From JAJKIP01 sp037200685 (GTDB taxonomy: Bacteria; Bacteroidota; Bacteroidia; Chitinophagales; Chitinophagaceae), in the NCBI GenBank assembly GCA_037200685.1, contig JBBCIG010000016.1, positions 496,001 to 560,000 of the forward strand: a DNA stretch of 64,000 nt, written 5' to 3'. Each line of letters starts with the position of its first letter. Position 1 is the stretch's first letter. Shown here piece by piece: positions 1 to 8,216 of the stretch. Below the pieces are notes generated by a model that had not been told where the DNA came from, made no database searches, and saw nothing but the letters and a program-made list of their open reading frames with translations. A program made the translations under genes and the position numbers.

Positions 1-32
1 TCATCATTAACCCGGTTGTCAAAATTATTTTT

Positions 33-761
33 ATGTGCCCGGCTGCAGTGCTACTATCAACTTTCGTTGGGTCGCACTCTTCAGCGTTCGGTAATTCTAT
101 TGGGCATTTTCGAAGCAACAATATTTCACTCAAACAAACAATAAGGTGGCTACTCAGCTGCCTTTTGTTTTTATTCATAAGTTGTAATAACAAAGAAGAA
201 ACACAAAAACATATCGCCAACAATTTCCGCCGCATAGATAGCATCAAATCTGCAGTAAAAAATGGTGACCTTGTTTTCCGTAACGGAACAGATGATGTGA
301 GCCGTGCGGCAAGAAGTTTTAACCGCATCGATACCACCTTCTCGCATTGCGGATTACTACAAATAGAAAACGGTTCCGTCTTTGTATACCATGCACTGGG
401 CGGCGATTACAATCCCGGCAATAAATTAAGACGTGACCCCATTGATAGTTTTTGCTCACCATTTGAAAGTGATAAGTTCGCCGTATACCGTTATGAATTA
501 AACCAACAGCAAAATGATTCATTAACTACTATCATCCGCAATCATTATCTCGCCGGTTTGGAATTCGACCTTTATTTTAATTTCCTCACCGATGATAAAA
601 TGTATTGTTCCGAATTTGTTTTCAAATGCCTGGACAAATCGTTGTCCGGCTCGCTCAGTAATTATATTAAAGCCAGGCAATGGCCTTTCGGCATTTCACC
701 AGACGATCTATTTTTATATCCCGGTAGCCGGTTGATAAAAAGAGTGGATTTTGACCGGTGA
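33..761 (+). CDS. YiiX/YebB-like NlpC/P60-fold cysteine hydrolase, probable lipoprotein
   Basis: Permuted papain-fold hydrolase of the YiiX/YebB type, a family thought to act on amide or ester bonds in the cell envelope; the substrate is unknown. Visible motifs are GDLVF near residue 79, FSHCGLL with the likely catalytic His at about 105, and MYCSEF with the likely catalytic Cys at about 192. A hydrophobic stretch ending FISC (Cys at about 51) looks like a lipoprotein signal, so the mature protein should be membrane anchored. The start is uncertain. The only ATG in frame is at 33, and codons from about 2 to 26 read through a copy of the dispersed 70-bp repeat (37-109). The natural start was probably displaced or altered by that repeat. 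The family call is good, the 5' end poor. Confidence 0.75.
   Translation: MCPAAVLLSTFVGSHSSAFGNSIGHFRSNNISLKQTIRWLLSCLLFLFISCNNKEETQKHIANNFRRIDSIKSAVKNGDLVFRNGTDDVSRAARSFNRIDTTFSHCGLLQIENGSVFVYHALGGDYNPGNKLRRDPIDSFCSPFESDKFAVYRYELNQQQNDSLTTIIRNHYLAGLEFDLYFNFLTDDKMYCSEFVFKCLDKSLSGSLSNYIKARQWPFGISPDDLFLYPGSRLIKRVDFDR
37..109 (+). repeat. Dispersed ~70-bp repeat (family A), copy 1
   Basis: Begins GCCCGGCTGCAGTGCTACTA and continues through the diagnostic GTCGCACTCTTC to a tail around TTCTATTGGGCAT. The same order of blocks recurs at about a dozen other places in the window. This copy lies inside the first 26 codons of the reading frame that starts at 33. The tail resembles the one at 51366-51405 more than the TTCCTGTTC...CAGCA tail of most copies. 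Confidence 0.75.
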
Positions 762-816
762 TTTTATTATTCCTTCTGGGAGAACCCCTACTTTTGCCCC
801 AACCAAAAACTCGGAT

Positions 817-1425
817 ATGAAAAAAATTATGCGTCTTTTTCCTTTACTGGCGGCAGTATCATTGTTTACAATTAGCTGCGGCGGCGGTTCTATGAGCAAT
901 GCGGGCCCGAAAGAAGTGCTTACGGAATTCTTTAAAAAAATCGCTGCGAAAGACATTGATGGCGCCGCTAAGCTGGCCACGAAAGAAAGCAAGTCCACTA
1001 TGGATATGATGAAAAAAGCTATGGACATGTCAGAAAAAATGAAAGACCAGGCTACAGAAGCCGACAAGGATATGGCGGAAGAATTTAAAGACGTAGAAAT
1101 CGGCGATGCGAAGATTGACGGAGATATGGCGACCGTGCCTTTTAAGAATAAAAAGAAAAACCAGGAGATGGAATTCCCGCTGAAGAAAGAAGATGGCGCC
1201 TGGAAAGTAGATTTCAGCATGGCCACGTTAATGAAAATGGGCATGGATGCCAAAAAAGATGGAATGATGGATCATGAAATGGACGGCAATGACACCATGG
1301 AAAATATGGATGCTGAGAAAGTAAAAGACGGGTTGAAGATGGCCGATAGCTTGTTGCAAAAAATAGATCCTGAAAAACTAAAAGAGTTGCAGGAAAGCAT
1401 GAAAAAGATCCAGCAAAATCAATAG
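817..1425 (+). CDS. Secreted lipoprotein with DUF4878-like domain
   Basis: A 202-residue envelope lipoprotein. The signal ends FTISCGGG, giving a lipidated Cys. The body has the EVLTEFFKKIAAKDIDGAAK pattern of DUF4878 and related NTF2-like folds, then a Met-, Asp- and Lys-rich tail ending in a probable helical segment. Function in the family is unknown. The ATG at 817 was chosen over an upstream start at 751 because only it begins directly with a signal peptide (MKKIMRLFPLL). The next gene, 27 bp downstream, encodes a smaller protein of the same general kind, so the two are probably related in descent or role. Confidence 0.8.
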   Translation: MKKIMRLFPLLAAVSLFTISCGGGSMSNAGPKEVLTEFFKKIAAKDIDGAAKLATKESKSTMDMMKKAMDMSEKMKDQATEADKDMAEEFKDVEIGDAKIDGDMATVPFKNKKKNQEMEFPLKKEDGAWKVDFSMATLMKMGMDAKKDGMMDHEMDGNDTMENMDAEKVKDGLKMADSLLQKIDPEKLKELQESMKKIQQNQ

Positions 1426-1452
1426 CCGCATAACTTTTTGTAATTTGCAGGA

Positions 1453-1905
1453 ATGAAAAATAAAATATCAATATTTTCATTCCTGCTTTTTTGTTTGTAT
1501 GCCTGTAATAACAGTAAAGACACACCAGCATCAGAAAGCGATGTAGATGCCGCGAGGAATTTTATACAAGCGGCCCTCGAAGGGGATTTTGAAAAAGCAA
1601 AAACCTTTATGCTCACTGATTCGCTGAACATTGAACGGATGAATGCGATTGAAAGGGTAAAGCTTTCTCCCGATGAAAAAAAAGGGTTGGCTAACGCATC
1701 TATAAATATTCACGAAGTTTCCAGTAAAGTAAAAGACTCGGTCACTATTGTTATCTATTCCAACTCATTTAAGAACAATTGGGATACATTGAAAGTCGTA
1801 AAACATGAAGGGCAGTGGCTCGTAGATTTCAATTATCTTTTCGCCCACGACAGTGATTCACTGTCTGTACCTTTACTGCCGAAAACAGATTCCACTATAA
1901 AATGA
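1453..1905 (+). CDS. Small lipoprotein, DUF4878-like
   Basis: A 150-residue predicted lipoprotein: MKNKISIFSFLLFCLYAC followed by NNSKD. The early mature region (AARNFIQAALEGDFEKAK) resembles the helix-rich start of DUF4878/NTF2-like proteins and parallels the preceding gene. The end is rich in aromatic residues around GQWLVDFNY. Its stop overlaps the crcB start by 4 bp (ATGA), so translation of the two is likely coupled. No enzymatic residues are recognisable. It is presumably a periplasm-facing protein of unknown role. Confidence 0.75.
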   Translation: MKNKISIFSFLLFCLYACNNSKDTPASESDVDAARNFIQAALEGDFEKAKTFMLTDSLNIERMNAIERVKLSPDEKKGLANASINIHEVSSKVKDSVTIVIYSNSFKNNWDTLKVVKHEGQWLVDFNYLFAHDSDSLSVPLLPKTDSTIK

Positions 1906-2276
1906 TCAAAAATATTTTAATGGTGGCATTAGGCGGTGGGGTTGGCAGCATAGCCCGCTATCTCTGTCAAAAATGGTTTTCGGATCATTACCCGCATGCA
2001 TTTCCCTGGGGCACTTTCGTGGTGAATGTTACAGGTTGTTTTCTTATCGGGCTATTCTGGGGCATTACATTTAAATCGTTCGCCAGCAATGAGAACTGGA
2101 AATTATTGTTAATGACGGGGCTGTGCGGCGGCTTTACTACGTTCTCCGCTTTCACGTTGGAGAGCATGGGTTTATTAAAAGAACAAAGGACGGGTTTATT
2201 TTTTTCATACGTAGCAGCCAGTGTGCTATTAGGAATTGTGGCGACATACGCAGGCATGAAAATATCCCGCTTATAA
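1902..2276 (+). CDS. crcB: Fluoride efflux channel CrcB/Fluc
   Basis: A 124-residue four-helix membrane protein of the Fluc family, which exports fluoride as a dual-topology dimer. Diagnostic motifs are GGGVGSIARYL near the N terminus, the pore-lining NVTGCFLIGLFWG with its conserved Asn, and GGFTTFSAFTLE with the Phe-box and hydroxyl track. Length is normal for the family. It overlaps the upstream lipoprotein by 4 bp and is followed after 12 bp by inorganic pyrophosphatase. Fluoride inhibits that enzyme, so the pairing makes sense as fluoride resistance. I did not see a fluoride riboswitch in front of the cluster. Confidence 0.92.
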   Translation: MIKNILMVALGGGVGSIARYLCQKWFSDHYPHAFPWGTFVVNVTGCFLIGLFWGITFKSFASNENWKLLLMTGLCGGFTTFSAFTLESMGLLKEQRTGLFFSYVAASVLLGIVATYAGMKISRL

Positions 2277-2288
2277 AAATCAGTATTT

Positions 2289-2831
2289 ATGCTTACCGTT
2301 AATCATCCATGGCATGGCGCACATTACGGGCAAGAAGCCCCGCAGGTGGTGAATGCATTGATCGAAATACCGCAAGGCTCCCGTGCCAAATATGAAGTGG
2401 ATAAAACAACGGGGCTGTTACGGCTTGACAGGGTGATTTATTCTTCGTTTCATTATCCCATAAATTATGGTTTCATCCCGCAAACATTAGGGCATGACGG
2501 CGACCCGTTGGATATATTGGTGCTTTGTTCGCAATCCATTCAATCATTGTGTTTGGTAGAAGCCAAAGTAATCGGCAACATGCAAATGATTGATACCGGC
2601 CAGATCGATGATAAGATAATCGCTGTCGCATCAAAAGACCCATCCGTTAATCATTACCAGCGTACAGAAGACCTGCCACAACATTTTTTACTGGAACTCA
2701 GAAATTTCTTTGAACAATATAAAGTGCTGGAGAATAAAAAAGTAGAGATTGATAATTTCCAGGACAAAGACACAGCCTGCAGGGTGATCAATGATGCGAT
2801 CAAATTGTACAAAGAACAGTTCAAACGCTGA
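2289..2831 (+). CDS. ppa: Inorganic pyrophosphatase, family I
   Basis: Soluble Mg-dependent enzyme that hydrolyses pyrophosphate to two phosphates and pulls biosynthetic reactions forward. The 180-residue protein has the family I signatures EIPQGSRAKYE, FHYPINYGFIP and the metal-binding GHDGDPLDILVL (DxDPxD). Length matches bacterial family I enzymes. It sits 12 bp after crcB and 2 bp before the TauE-like gene, consistent with one operon. Pyrophosphatase is a classic fluoride target, which links it to its upstream neighbour. Confidence 0.93.
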   Translation: MLTVNHPWHGAHYGQEAPQVVNALIEIPQGSRAKYEVDKTTGLLRLDRVIYSSFHYPINYGFIPQTLGHDGDPLDILVLCSQSIQSLCLVEAKVIGNMQMIDTGQIDDKIIAVASKDPSVNHYQRTEDLPQHFLLELRNFFEQYKVLENKKVEIDNFQDKDTACRVINDAIKLYKEQFKR

Positions 2832-2833
2832 TC

Positions 2834-3274
2834 ATGCAACCACATCAACAAACAACTATGACTGCTCAATTAGTGATCACTATCTTATTGATAGGAATTG
2901 CCGGCGGCCTGCTCAGCGGATTGGTGGGCATCGGCGGCGGTATTGTTATCGTGCCTTCGCTTGTATTCTTCCTGCATTATTCGCAGCACCAGGCACAGGG
3001 CACTTCACTTGGTGTACTTACTTTTCCTGTTGTCATTCTTGCATTCCTTAAATATTATTCTGATACCAAAGCAATGGGTACACCTATTGACATGAGAGTA
3101 GTAGGACTTTTAGGTGTTGCCTTTATTATAGGTGGTTATTTCGGCAGCCGTATCGCACTAAAGCTCGACCAGGAATTACTTAAAAAAATATTCGCCTTCG
3201 TTCTGATTTTCTCCGCCATCAAACTATTAAAGTGGGACAGCGCCGTTATTAAATGGGTGAAAGGTATTTTTTAA
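2834..3274 (+). CDS. TauE/SafE-family membrane permease, short form
   Basis: A 146-residue membrane protein of the TauE/SafE (DUF81) family, whose members export sulfite, sulfoacetate or related anions. It has the GGLLSGLVGIGGGIVIVP signature of the family's first repeat and about four hydrophobic segments. Full family members have about 250 residues and two such repeats. This is a one-repeat version, which would have to dimerise. ATG 2834 is two bases after the ppa stop; ATG 2858 is an equally good alternative start. The transported ion is not known. Confidence 0.75.
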   Translation: MQPHQQTTMTAQLVITILLIGIAGGLLSGLVGIGGGIVIVPSLVFFLHYSQHQAQGTSLGVLTFPVVILAFLKYYSDTKAMGTPIDMRVVGLLGVAFIIGGYFGSRIALKLDQELLKKIFAFVLIFSAIKLLKWDSAVIKWVKGIF

Positions 3275-3337
3275 TTTTAGCAGGAATATTTTCATTTATT
3301 TTAACGCTATTGTCTGTAAAAACCAAAAGCATGTAGG

Positions 3338-3345
3338 TACATTTG
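3338..3345 (+). promoter_or_regulatory. Putative Bacteroidota -7 element
   Basis: TACATTTG fits the Bacteroidota -7 consensus TAnnTTTG and lies 13 bp before the ATG at 3359. A TTG at 3311 is somewhat too far upstream for a standard -33 box. Supports the choice of 3359 as the start of the frameshifted gene. Confidence 0.45.
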
Positions 3346-3358
3346 GTTAAGTCTTACC

Positions 3359-4016
3359 ATGAGAAAAAAAACTACACAACCTTTTTATTGGTCTTCTTAT
3401 TGGTGGTTCTGTATACAGCCAGGATAATATTGCAAGTTATGGCGTTGAAGGTCTGGCAAATTTCTCCAAAAGTTATTTCCGGTCTGATCCGTTTAACAGC
3501 GAGTTCAGTGTATTCCTGAAACATCTTATCAACGATCCCGATATTAGCAATAAAGTGATCCGAAAAAAAACGGATACAAGTTTTTATAAATTCTCGGGTA
3601 CATATAAAACTTATAACCCATTTTTCTTTAAGCCTAAGCGTTTACAAATCCTGCTGGAAGAAACACAGGTAGAATATGATGACTCATTGAATACAAAAGA
3701 CACCGTATTCATTTACCAATTGCAGGCGTACGACGATGATAATGACAAAAGCCTGAAGGAAATAAAAAAAGAGTTTGAAAAAATACACCGGCAGAATAAT
3801 AAAAAGTTTTATGACAGTAAATCCGATGAAGAAAAAGATGGAGTAGAAATAACTGCCGCGGGCCATGATTATTTTGTTGCCATGCATTGGCTTTCCCCTC
3901 TTTCAATTGCCTGGGCTAAAATTATCAGCCGTCATGAAATAGTGCTTGCCCTGACATTGCGGTTTAAAATAAGCGCCAACGAAGCTGTTCTGCCAGCAGT
4001 AGTTTTTACCCAATAA
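3359..4016 (+). CDS. Secreted protein of unknown function, frameshifted in an A8 tract
   Basis: No family recognised. From the ATG at 3359 the frame runs into a stop after about 22 codons. If the A8 run at 3364-3371 is read as seven A's, the product begins MRKKLHNLFIGLLIGGSVYS, a good signal peptide, and continues without interruption to 4016 (218 residues). Past the signal the chain is charged and mixed, with a Lys/Asp-rich middle and a more hydrophobic end. It is preceded by a -7 element and followed by a separate ECF sigma gene. The break is either a sequencing indel or a slippery tract (see findings). The 3' end could also be affected, since open frame continues after the stop. Confidence 0.6.
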
Positions 4017-4126
4017 CTGGCTGGGGGTTATTTCCTGCTGAATTTTAATGAAAAAATCTCTTATGCAATATCCTGGTGCAGGCATCTTATAATCATCCCG
4101 GTGTATAGCACCAGATTTAAAACAAA

Positions 4127-4723
4127 ATGGTTACTTTCCCATTTGTGAATACTGGTAAATACGATCATATTACCGATCAGCAACTGCTGGAAAAATTTTA
4201 TGCCGACCATAATAATGAATGGCTGGGCATATTATTACAACGGTATACATTGTTATTGCTCGGTGTTTGTATGAAATACCTGAAAAACGAAGACGAAGCA
4301 AAGGATGGGGTGCAGCAAGTTTACCTGAAAGTAATACAGGAATTACAGAAATATAAAGTTGAGTACTTCAAATCATGGCTTTACATGGTCGCCAAAAACC
4401 ATTGCCTGATGAAGCTGCGGTATAAACATGGAAAAATACCAGCTGAGCTCGATAACCAAACCATAGCAGCTCCCGAAGAAACAGATAAAACCGAATTAAT
4501 TCATACAGAACATACACTCGACCTGATGGAAACATCCCTGCAGGAGCTGAATACAGAGCAGCAGCAATGTGTAACTTTGTTTTACCTGCAAAAGAAAAGC
4601 TACCAGCAGATCAGTGAAGAAACTGGTTTCTCCATGATGCAGGTGAAAAGTTATATTCAGAACGGAAAGCGAAATTTGAAAATACTAATTGAGAAAAAAA
4701 TGAAAGATGCAATGAACAAATAA
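4127..4723 (+). CDS. ECF RNA polymerase sigma factor
   Basis: A 198-residue extracytoplasmic-function sigma-70 factor that would direct core polymerase to a stress or envelope regulon. Region 2 is seen as the helix pair around DEAKDGVQQVYLKVIQEL and the following FKSWLYMVAKNHCLMKLR. Region 4 is seen as LNTEQQQCVTLFYLQKKSYQ and the helix-turn-helix ISEETGFSMMQVKSYIQNGK. The next gene starts one base after the stop and encodes a small protein with one membrane helix, the usual place for an anti-sigma partner. Confidence 0.9.
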   Translation: MVTFPFVNTGKYDHITDQQLLEKFYADHNNEWLGILLQRYTLLLLGVCMKYLKNEDEAKDGVQQVYLKVIQELQKYKVEYFKSWLYMVAKNHCLMKLRYKHGKIPAELDNQTIAAPEETDKTELIHTEHTLDLMETSLQELNTEQQQCVTLFYLQKKSYQQISEETGFSMMQVKSYIQNGKRNLKILIEKKMKDAMNK

Positions 4724-4724
4724 T

Positions 4725-5087
4725 ATGCGGGAAGATTTAAAAAACATATTGTCCCATTTATCAACCGATATCGACCAGGAAACACTATTGCTTTACCTAC
4801 AGGATCAACTATCTGACGACAAGAAGAATGAAGTAGAGAGAAAATTAATGGAGAATGAATTTGCGGAAGAAGCGGTAGATGGTTTGCAGGAGATCAAAGA
4901 CAAACAGCAAATCGCTTATATGGTCGAAATGCTGAACCGCGACCTAAAAAAGAAAACCGAAAAGAAAAAACAACGCAGGCAAAAACTGGTATTGAAAGAT
5001 CAATCCTGGCTCTATATCGCTATTTTTATTCTTATCCTTTTAATTGTTATCAGCTATATGGTCATACACCGCATGATGCGGGGCTAG
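4725..5087 (+). CDS. Small single-pass membrane protein, probable anti-sigma partner
   Basis: A 120-residue protein with a helical, acidic N-terminal part (QETLLLYLQDQLSDDKKNEV), a very basic KKKTEKKKQRRQK segment, and one C-terminal membrane helix (WLYIAIFILILLIVISYMVI). The N-terminal part resembles the short helical regions of Bacteroidota anti-sigma factors, but no zinc-binding HxxxCxxC is present. There is almost nothing beyond the membrane, so any signal must come from another protein. The role is inferred from position directly behind the ECF sigma gene. The last four bases overlap the convergent guaD gene. Confidence 0.6.
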   Translation: MREDLKNILSHLSTDIDQETLLLYLQDQLSDDKKNEVERKLMENEFAEEAVDGLQEIKDKQQIAYMVEMLNRDLKKKTEKKKQRRQKLVLKDQSWLYIAIFILILLIVISYMVIHRMMRG

Positions 5088-5563
5088 TATGACTCCTTTC
5101 CTTCCCAATTTTTCCATTTTACAAAAACTTCCCGGGCTAATATGTGCGGCACATGAATAAAAGGGATTTCCCGGTCATTCATTTTCGCATTTATTTCTTT
5201 GTAAATAAAATGATCATCAAACTCTATCGCCGCCGCATCTTCTTTTGTATTGGCGTAAATCACACGCCTTGGCCTCGCCCAATAAATAGCGCCAAGGCAC
5301 ATCGGACAAGGTTCGCAGCTTGCATAGACATCGCAGTCAGTTAATTGAAATGTATTCAATTTTTTACAGGCATTCCGTATAGCAACCACTTCCGCATGCG
5401 CTGTCGGGTCATTGGATACAGTCACCATATTCCAGCCTTCTCCGACAATTTCATCATCTTTTACAATCACACAACCAAAAGGACCGCCCTGCCTGCCCTC
5501 CATTCCTTTCAATGATAATTCAATAGCTCTTTCTAAAAACGATTTTTCTTTTTCCGTAAGCAT
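5084..5563 (-). CDS. guaD: Guanine deaminase (cytidine deaminase fold)
   Basis: A 159-residue zinc deaminase that converts guanine to xanthine in purine salvage. The zinc and proton-shuttle motifs are HAEVVAIRNA (His about 56, Glu about 58) and EPCPMCLGAIYWAR (two Cys). The substrate call rests on the overall match to the Bacillus-type guanine deaminase: GGPFGCVIVKDDEIVGEGWN at the start and the EINAKMNDREIPF region near the end, where TadA tRNA deaminases differ. Convergent with the membrane-protein gene at 4725. Confidence 0.82.
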   Translation of the reverse strand: MLTEKEKSFLERAIELSLKGMEGRQGGPFGCVIVKDDEIVGEGWNMVTVSNDPTAHAEVVAIRNACKKLNTFQLTDCDVYASCEPCPMCLGAIYWARPRRVIYANTKEDAAAIEFDDHFIYKEINAKMNDREIPFIHVPHILAREVFVKWKNWEGKESY

Positions 5564-5745
5564 ACTATTATATTAGATAAGGATACAAATATTGTGAACA
5601 ACTGTGGAATAATGGCGATTTATGCACAGTTTACACACTCTGGCCTATTTCAATATGAAGTTAATATTAATTTTAGGTTAACTGCCCACCCAACCAAATA
5701 TCATTAGTACTTTACCCGCCGATATAACTTATAAAACAGTCAGTT

Positions 5746-6255
5746 ATGAAATGGGAAATTGTAACATCCGGAATCAGTCACTCGGTATATGCGTTGTGGA
5801 ATAATGGCCGTAAGCTGGTTACCCTGGTATTTAACCCGGCTTCAAGGGCTGCGAGGATTGAATACGCTGATGAGAGAAGGGTTTTCCTGATGCGCAAGGA
5901 AGGTTTCCTGAAAAACAAAACTGTGTTACGTAATGAATACGGGGTTCATATATGCCATGCGGGTACGGAAAACAATGAAGAATTTATCGAGATGAACAGT
6001 GAACGCTATTATTATTCTGTTGAAACGAATAATGAACCCGCCTTTACTATTTATAAAGAATCAAAAGATCAGCCACTTGCTGTTTGCGGTTTTAATGTAG
6101 AAGAGAAAGATATGCTGATTGATCTTTCAGGGAAAAATAAATCACTGAGAGATGAAGCAAAATATAGCTTATTGATGACGCTCTGCTGGTATTTATTTCA
6201 ACCTGCATTGGTCGCTAAAAAAGAAAAACCGCTGGGTTATTACAGTGTGAGCTAA
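5746..6255 (+). CDS. Conserved hypothetical protein
   Basis: A 169-residue soluble protein without signal peptide or membrane segment. It begins MKWEIVTSGISHSVYALWNN and looks like an alternating beta-strand protein in its first two thirds, with a helix near the end (YSLLMTLCWYLFQPAL). That layout is reminiscent of tubby or LURP-one type folds, but this is only an impression from strand pattern. It stands alone between guaD (divergent) and the Mur ligase (convergent, 4 bp away). I cannot assign a function. Confidence 0.6.
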   Translation: MKWEIVTSGISHSVYALWNNGRKLVTLVFNPASRAARIEYADERRVFLMRKEGFLKNKTVLRNEYGVHICHAGTENNEEFIEMNSERYYYSVETNNEPAFTIYKESKDQPLAVCGFNVEEKDMLIDLSGKNKSLRDEAKYSLLMTLCWYLFQPALVAKKEKPLGYYSVS

Positions 6256-6259
6256 ATAA

Positions 6260-7636
6260 TTATAATTCTTTCCATATTTTTTTTGCAAATTCTTCCAGCG
6301 AAGGATCTCTTGCTCCCATTAATAATAGCACAGTATCAGTTGTGAAATGTGAACGGACCGCAGCTAAAAAATCATTCCGGTTTTCTATAAAAAAAGCATT
6401 TTTTCCTTGCTTATTTAAATCCGTAACAAGGTCATTTGCTGAAATATCTTTTACAGCGGTGCCACCTGCATAAAAGATTTCGCTCATCCATATTTCATCT
6501 TCTGCTCTCAATGCTTTTCCAATCTCATGGACAAAATCATTACGCAAAAATTTTGTCGGGCCGTAACCATGAGGCTGAAACCAGGCGATTACTTTCGGTG
6601 CGATCGGCTGGCAGGCTTCGATAGCAGCAGCGCATTTAACAGGATTGTGAGCAAAGTCATCCATCAGCCAAACGCCTTTTTTATTGCCAAATACTTGCTG
6701 ACGCCTGTGTATGCCTTCATATTTTTCTAATGCTTCGGCGCAAACTTTCAAATCAACACCCAACTGCGCAGCCACCGTAACAGCCGCCAATGCATTTTCC
6801 ATATTATGCCTGCCAACAGTATTTAATTTAAAATCAACGCCGTTAATTTTAAATGAGATCGCAAGTCCTTTTTGTTTAAAATCAGTAGCGATATAACCAG
6901 CCGCCGAATTACTATCGAATGAAAAATCACGTTTGATATTATTGGAAAGTTGTTTCGATAAAGAATGTGATTGATTGACGATAAATTGTTTACTATTATT
7001 TTTAAAAACGGTAAATATATCCATCAGCACATCCATTTCCTGGTGATCCTTATCCACATTTAGAAGCAAACCGATCGCTGGTTTGTATTGTACAATAGAT
7101 CCGTCACTTTCATCGGCTTCAATAATCAGCCATTCACCACTTCCCACTTTCGCATTCCCTATTTTTCCTTTTTTAATAAGGCTTATCAAGCCTGCACCGC
7201 TGATAATTCCCGGCCCCAACCCGGCATGTTCCAGTATATCAAAAAGCATAGCGCTGGTTGTACTTTTACCGCTTGTTCCTCCTACGGCAATTGTCTTTTT
7301 ACTTTCCGCAATGATCGCAAGCAATTCTGATCGTTTGATGATCGGAATGGAAAGCTGTTTCGCCTTGATCACTTCCGCGACTGTATCTTCAATTGCTGTA
7401 GATACCACGACGAGATCGGTTTTACCGGTAATACCTTCCCCGTTTTGTGCAAAGCATTTTATTCCTTCCGTCTCCAGCTTTTCTTTTGCTTCATTGTATT
7501 CGCCTTCCTTAAAAAAACGGTCACTGCCTGAAACATCTTTGCCAATGCCCTGTAAATATTGAGCGATAGCACTCATACCACTTCCCGCTATACCTATAAA
7601 AAAGGGGTTCTTTATTTCTGTTAAAGACAAACTCAT
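6260..7636 (-). CDS. MurC/Mpl-like Mur ligase
   Basis: A 458-residue ATP-dependent Mur ligase. Motifs: N-terminal nucleotide-binding GIAGSGMSAIAQYLQ, P-loop GGTSGKST (about 119-126), EADESDGS, and DFAHNPVKCAAAIEA in the C-terminal domain. It most resembles MurC (UDP-MurNAc + L-Ala) and Mpl (UDP-MurNAc + recycled tripeptide). The P-loop GTSGKST instead of the usual GTHGKT and the absence of neighbouring mur/fts genes favour a recycling or accessory ligase over housekeeping MurC. The start overlaps the upstream YdeI-like gene by 4 bp (ATGA), so they are co-translated. Confidence 0.8.
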   Translation of the reverse strand: MSLSLTEIKNPFFIGIAGSGMSAIAQYLQGIGKDVSGSDRFFKEGEYNEAKEKLETEGIKCFAQNGEGITGKTDLVVVSTAIEDTVAEVIKAKQLSIPIIKRSELLAIIAESKKTIAVGGTSGKSTTSAMLFDILEHAGLGPGIISGAGLISLIKKGKIGNAKVGSGEWLIIEADESDGSIVQYKPAIGLLLNVDKDHQEMDVLMDIFTVFKNNSKQFIVNQSHSLSKQLSNNIKRDFSFDSNSAAGYIATDFKQKGLAISFKINGVDFKLNTVGRHNMENALAAVTVAAQLGVDLKVCAEALEKYEGIHRRQQVFGNKKGVWLMDDFAHNPVKCAAAIEACQPIAPKVIAWFQPHGYGPTKFLRNDFVHEIGKALRAEDEIWMSEIFYAGGTAVKDISANDLVTDLNKQGKNAFFIENRNDFLAAVRSHFTTDTVLLLMGARDPSLEEFAKKIWKEL

Positions 7637-8148
7637 TCGCCAATATTTTTCTTTTGATTACTACGGATCATTTCAGGATAACCCCACTTTTTTGACAACG
7701 CATTTACCGACAGGGCAATTCTTTTCGTGCGGGTAGGTTCTGTTTTAGCTTCATCTATCCATTTGCTGAAATAACGTTGATGAGACCCACTTAGTGTCTG
7801 AAAAAATTCTTTTGCCTTTGGCTCATCATTTAAACAATCTATAAAATCTCTATTAAATACGAAGGGGCTATCGTCAGCTTCCAATTGCACTTTTACCATC
7901 GCACCATGCCTTTTACCAATTCCTTTTCGCATAGCGGCATTAACTGGCATAATAAAACCGCCGCCTTTCATGGGCATCAGGGATGCCCGTTTAACAGGAT
8001 GCGCATCCAGCTTACCCTTTACTTTAAATTCCCGCCGGTTACCGGGTTTTAATTTTTCCGCGATATCTGCAGGAACTTCAATATATGTCCACCCGGTCTT
8101 CTCACCCATTTTTTCAAATCTGTGTATAGTTGCGATGAATTTAACCAT
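7633..8148 (-). CDS. YdeI/OmdA-like protein with DUF1905 domain
   Basis: A 171-residue cytosolic protein. The first half is a DUF1905 domain (WTYIEVPADIAEKLKPG, then a strand-rich KVKGKLDAHPVKRASLMPM). The second half matches the YdeI/OmpD-associated helical domain (FFQTLSGSHQRYFSKWIDEA and TRTKRIALSVNAL). The E. coli relative YdeI/OmdA is linked to resistance to cationic peptides, but molecular function is unknown. ATG 8148 is preferred over an in-frame TTG at 8151. It heads a two-gene operon with the Mur ligase. Confidence 0.82.
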   Translation of the reverse strand: MVKFIATIHRFEKMGEKTGWTYIEVPADIAEKLKPGNRREFKVKGKLDAHPVKRASLMPMKGGGFIMPVNAAMRKGIGKRHGAMVKVQLEADDSPFVFNRDFIDCLNDEPKAKEFFQTLSGSHQRYFSKWIDEAKTEPTRTKRIALSVNALSKKWGYPEMIRSNQKKNIGE

Positions 8149-8216
8149 CAATATTAGAATGACTAAATTTCGGTATTGATATTGATACTACAAAGGATCA
8201 ATCCCATCATTTAAAA

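Noticed and set aside
714..1253. 179-codon open frame antisense to the DUF4878-like lipoprotein
   Set aside because: Ser/Ile/Phe-rich mirror of a Met/Lys/Asp-rich coding sequence; no start context.
1902..2276. Fluoride riboswitch in front of crcB
   Set aside because: crcB starts inside the preceding stop codon, and upstream of the lipoprotein genes I could not find the conserved pseudoknot.
7083..7562. 159-codon open frame on the + strand inside the Mur ligase
   Set aside because: Low-complexity Ser/Pro/Ile composition, antisense to a strongly conserved ligase. A shadow frame.
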